Assembly (NCBI GenBank): GCA_019614645.1 | Contig: JABWDB010000046.1 | Span: 868,001-932,000 of the forward strand | From: Stratiolaelaps scimitus | Lineage: Eukaryota > Arthropoda > Arachnida > Mesostigmata > Laelapidae | Reading direction: 5' to 3' | Length of the DNA stretch: 64,000 nt | Shown here: positions 61,560-64,000 of the stretch, one piece after another | Position numbering within the stretch: position 1 is the stretch's first letter | Layout of the letters: the number at the start of each line of letters is the position of its first letter | Position numbers and translations under genes: made by a program | Notes under the pieces: model-generated | What the model was told of the DNA's origin: nothing | Seen by the model: the letters and a program-made list of their open reading frames with translations, nothing else | Database searches by the model: none

Positions 61560-62620
61560 GCACTTGAAGAAATTCATAAAATTGAAAGCCTCAATTTCCT
61601 CAAGCTACGATAGTTTGCTTTCAGATATATTGACACAATGTTTTCTACCATCCACAAGCTACGTAAACGGGGTATTTTACTCCTCTTGGTATTCAGCTGC
61701 GACTTTTAATAATAGGGAGAGGCTAGATTGCACGCCTTGTCATACACACTATCATGCATACGAGTGCTTATTTGGGCTGCGGGCAATATCGTGGTTATTG
61801 CCTTGCAGGGTGATTCCCCTCGTGGTACATTTGAGTGGTTATATTATAGTTTTCATTTTTCTTTGAAATCAGCAACTGTTATTGACGAACACCTTTGGCC
61901 AGCCGTGCAGATATATACATAAAATGTTTGACTCAGGCTTGATCTGCAGATCGAACATATATTTGCAATCCGTTTGTGTATAACTTCAAATTTCGTTAAC
62001 GCGCTTGACGTCGAAGCGCATATGACTCGATATGATTCGATTCGTATTCGATCCGCTGGCTAATATCACTCACGTGGCCACCAGCACAGCTCTACGCACG
62101 CAACCAGATCAAAGCACATAGTTAGGCCCAGCTTAATTATAATGTTTATTAGAAAATGAACATATTTTCATACCGACATCTGCCTCTCCCGGTGTCGAAG
62201 TCACCGCGGATATTTCCATAAGTAATTTGCTTTCAACTCGCTATCCCATGGGCAACTTTCCGAAGGATGTTGAACTGTAACGAGCTACAAGAAAACATAT
62301 TCACGGCGAACCCCAGCCGTACAGCAATACCTATATCGACAGATATACACACGATCGAAGCGATCGCTAACATTAGCGCTGAATGGTTCATGCAGCATTC
62401 GTACGATTGTCGTCCATGTTGCTCCGAGAGGTATCAGCGACTATCGAAATATTCGTCTCTTCCTGTGAATATTGTGAATGTTATTCGTCTTTCGTGTTAG
62501 TTAGCTCGCTGGTGGGTCGCTCCGTCGGCTGGCTCATTGGTTTGTTTGATGGTCCGCTGATACAGGCCACGGCGACGACGAGGAGGAGGAATGAGCAGCG
62601 TTGAAACTGCGCCGCTGGCA
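61560..62620. other. no supported gene
   Basis: A plus-strand frame of about 100 codons starts from GTG at 61558 without exon signals. Nothing else was recognised. Confidence 0.4.
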
Positions 62621-62627
62621 CCGCCGT

Positions 62628-62919
62628 CTATGAGTCGCAAATGATCAGCCAACCCCCAAGAACATTTCCCCAAGCGAATCCCCCCCCGTCCGAGCTGGCC
62701 GTGTCAGCCTTCCTGTTTTCGCCATCTACAAATGCCTTCCTCCTCAGCAAGTTGTTGGCCTCCTTGGTGATTTCGGGGCTGGTGCTATTCTGTAAAATGA
62801 CTCGAGCTACGGCGCCGGCTATGAGTTCACAATAATTCAACCTTTCCTGGTAGCTAGCAGCGTTCGGTTGCTGTTTAAGGCGATGCAAGCGGGTCGAGCT
62901 ATCCCCGCCACAGATGTTC
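62628..62919 (-). CDS. probable 3'-terminal exon, unrecognised
   Basis: The minus strand is open from at least 62919 to TAG at 62630-62628. It follows an acceptor (GTCGACCACAG) and reads NICGGDSSTRLHRLKQQ, then ERLNYCELIAGAVARVILQ and ITKEANNLLRRKAFVDGE. The preferred codons (AAG, GAG, AAC, ACC, GCC, CTG) are as expected of a real exon. The last 25 residues are less convincing, and GCATTT/GTAGAT near 62728 could be a donor. An acceptor at CTTAAACAG near 62875 is an alternative. The plus strand is open too (62641-62835) but more hydrophobic. No family is recognised. Confidence 0.4.
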
Positions 62920-63385
62920 TGTGGTCGACGAGATAGATGATCGAGATGGGGCTACATCATCAATACACACAGTAGATAGAATATGTGTATATATATGTAT
63001 ATATATATATATATATATGGAGAAGCGAAGAAGAGAAGATTTCGAAGAGGATTTTAGGTTTTGGGCCTATGTTGTTCGAGGCTGTTTCACCAGCCGGCGA
63101 CGGTAGATGAAATAGTGGCGGTGAACCTGGGGAATAATTCAGTGATGTTTTCAATGTCGATCCTACCTGGTCGTGGATGTCTACTAGTAAACAGGGGGGG
63201 GGTCGAACCTATTTATACTTCTGTTATCAAAACTAAAAATATACCTGCGTATGGTGCCAATTTACTGGGTTCTCTATGATCAAACGGTTGTTGTTGTTAT
63301 TGGCTAAATTGCTTAAATATATGCCTGGTTCGACGAGCAAGACTTAATATTATTTTCCTAGTAACCTTTCATGAATTCATGTTTC

Positions 63386-63463
<78 letters not shown>

Positions 63464-64000
63464 CAGCGTGTATTTCGAAACACAAATAGAAAGAAAAAAT
63501 CATAAAATAAAATGTCAACCTGCTAGCGGCAAACATCCCGCGAAGATCCAACGATTTTTACAACATTTTTACTGTCTGCTAGAGAAGTTTTTTTGGTATC
63601 ATTGACTTTCCTGTTTTGCTTTAGCATATACCGTACTATATATAAACATTTACTGGCAGAAAAAGGAAGAGAAAATTAGCTTAACAAAAAAAAATGCACA
63701 TTTTACTTCGTTTCCCATAGGGCTTTTTTATGCTTAACGGTACCAACACCCTGTACTTCATTGTTTGTAAATTTGTCGAGACAAAGCCGACCTAGAACAA
63801 CAACAGCAACAATCCACGCCTGCGGTGGTTCCTTAAACAGAATGAGCTATCTGGGTTGAGCGTGGATTAGATCGCCAACAAGCACTGCCACAGACACATG
63901 GATAAATGTATTCACCACTAGTCGAGAATACGACATCTGGCCGATCCTCGCAAACTTCAGAATCTTCACAACCGAATGGTAATTGTTCTGAAACTTTGCA
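62920..64000. other. AT-rich end of the window, no gene seen
   Basis: Includes (TA)n at 62987-63018 and the 72-bp (TA)n at 63390-63461. No supported gene. Confidence 0.45.
63390..63461. repeat. (TA)n microsatellite, 72 bp
   Basis: The longest uninterrupted TA array in the window. Confidence 0.95.

Noticed and set aside
1..64000. CRISPR array, rRNA operon or bacterial operon
   Set aside because: No regularly spaced repeats, no ribosomal RNA blocks and no runs of close-packed unspliced genes were seen; the DNA is animal nuclear sequence.

Overview
This is nuclear DNA of an invertebrate animal, most likely an arthropod. Genes are split by introns with GT..AG borders, coding exons are rare islands of higher GC in AT-rich DNA, (TA)n and (TTA)n microsatellites are very frequent, and Tc/mariner transposons, a LINE reverse-transcriptase remnant and tRNA-derived SINEs are present. 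No bacterial or organellar signature was seen. The species cannot be fixed from the sequence; a mite or other chelicerate is possible but is only a guess.

The one gene recognised with confidence is a complete three-exon globin on the minus strand (4481 down to 1951). It has introns at the two classical animal positions (B12.2 and G7.0), the haem-binding histidines and an N-terminal MGQAGS myristoylation-type motif, so it is probably membrane-attached rather than a soluble oxygen carrier.

The largest gene model is also on the minus strand, 41614 down to 22212. Four exons (202, 133, 173 and 1295 nt) join in frame at every junction into a 600-residue protein that I do not recognise. It is rich in Pro, Ser, Gln and His, has a Q/H tract and carries two PPxY motifs. 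Its 5' side (about 41.6-43.4 kb) is a GC-, G-run- and GA-rich promoter-like island; its last intron is about 14 kb and holds a LINE remnant, a dead mariner element and a 72-bp hairpin.

The right third contains smaller models reconstructed by joining reading frames across splice sites: a 100-residue two-exon protein (51804 to 51338, minus) and a 158-residue, probably single-pass membrane protein with a C-terminal FFEV (60393 to 61025, plus). Several coding-like islands lack a complete model: 5.1-5.4, 8.97-9.2, 21.0, 45.3-45.6, 54.8-55.5, 57.8-58.2, 59.9-60.3, 61.3-61.5 and 62.6-62.9 kb.

Mobile DNA: a Tc3-like element with 222-bp terminal inverted repeats (15829-17402) and a dead transposase; a degraded mariner (25861-27123); a 553-bp terminal-inverted-repeat element (47506-48058); three copies of a tRNA-derived SINE; two small dispersed repeat families; and a 242-bp, almost perfect palindrome at 59558-59799. 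The rest is AT-rich intron or intergenic DNA in which I see only microsatellites. No rRNA, convincing tRNA gene or CRISPR array was found.
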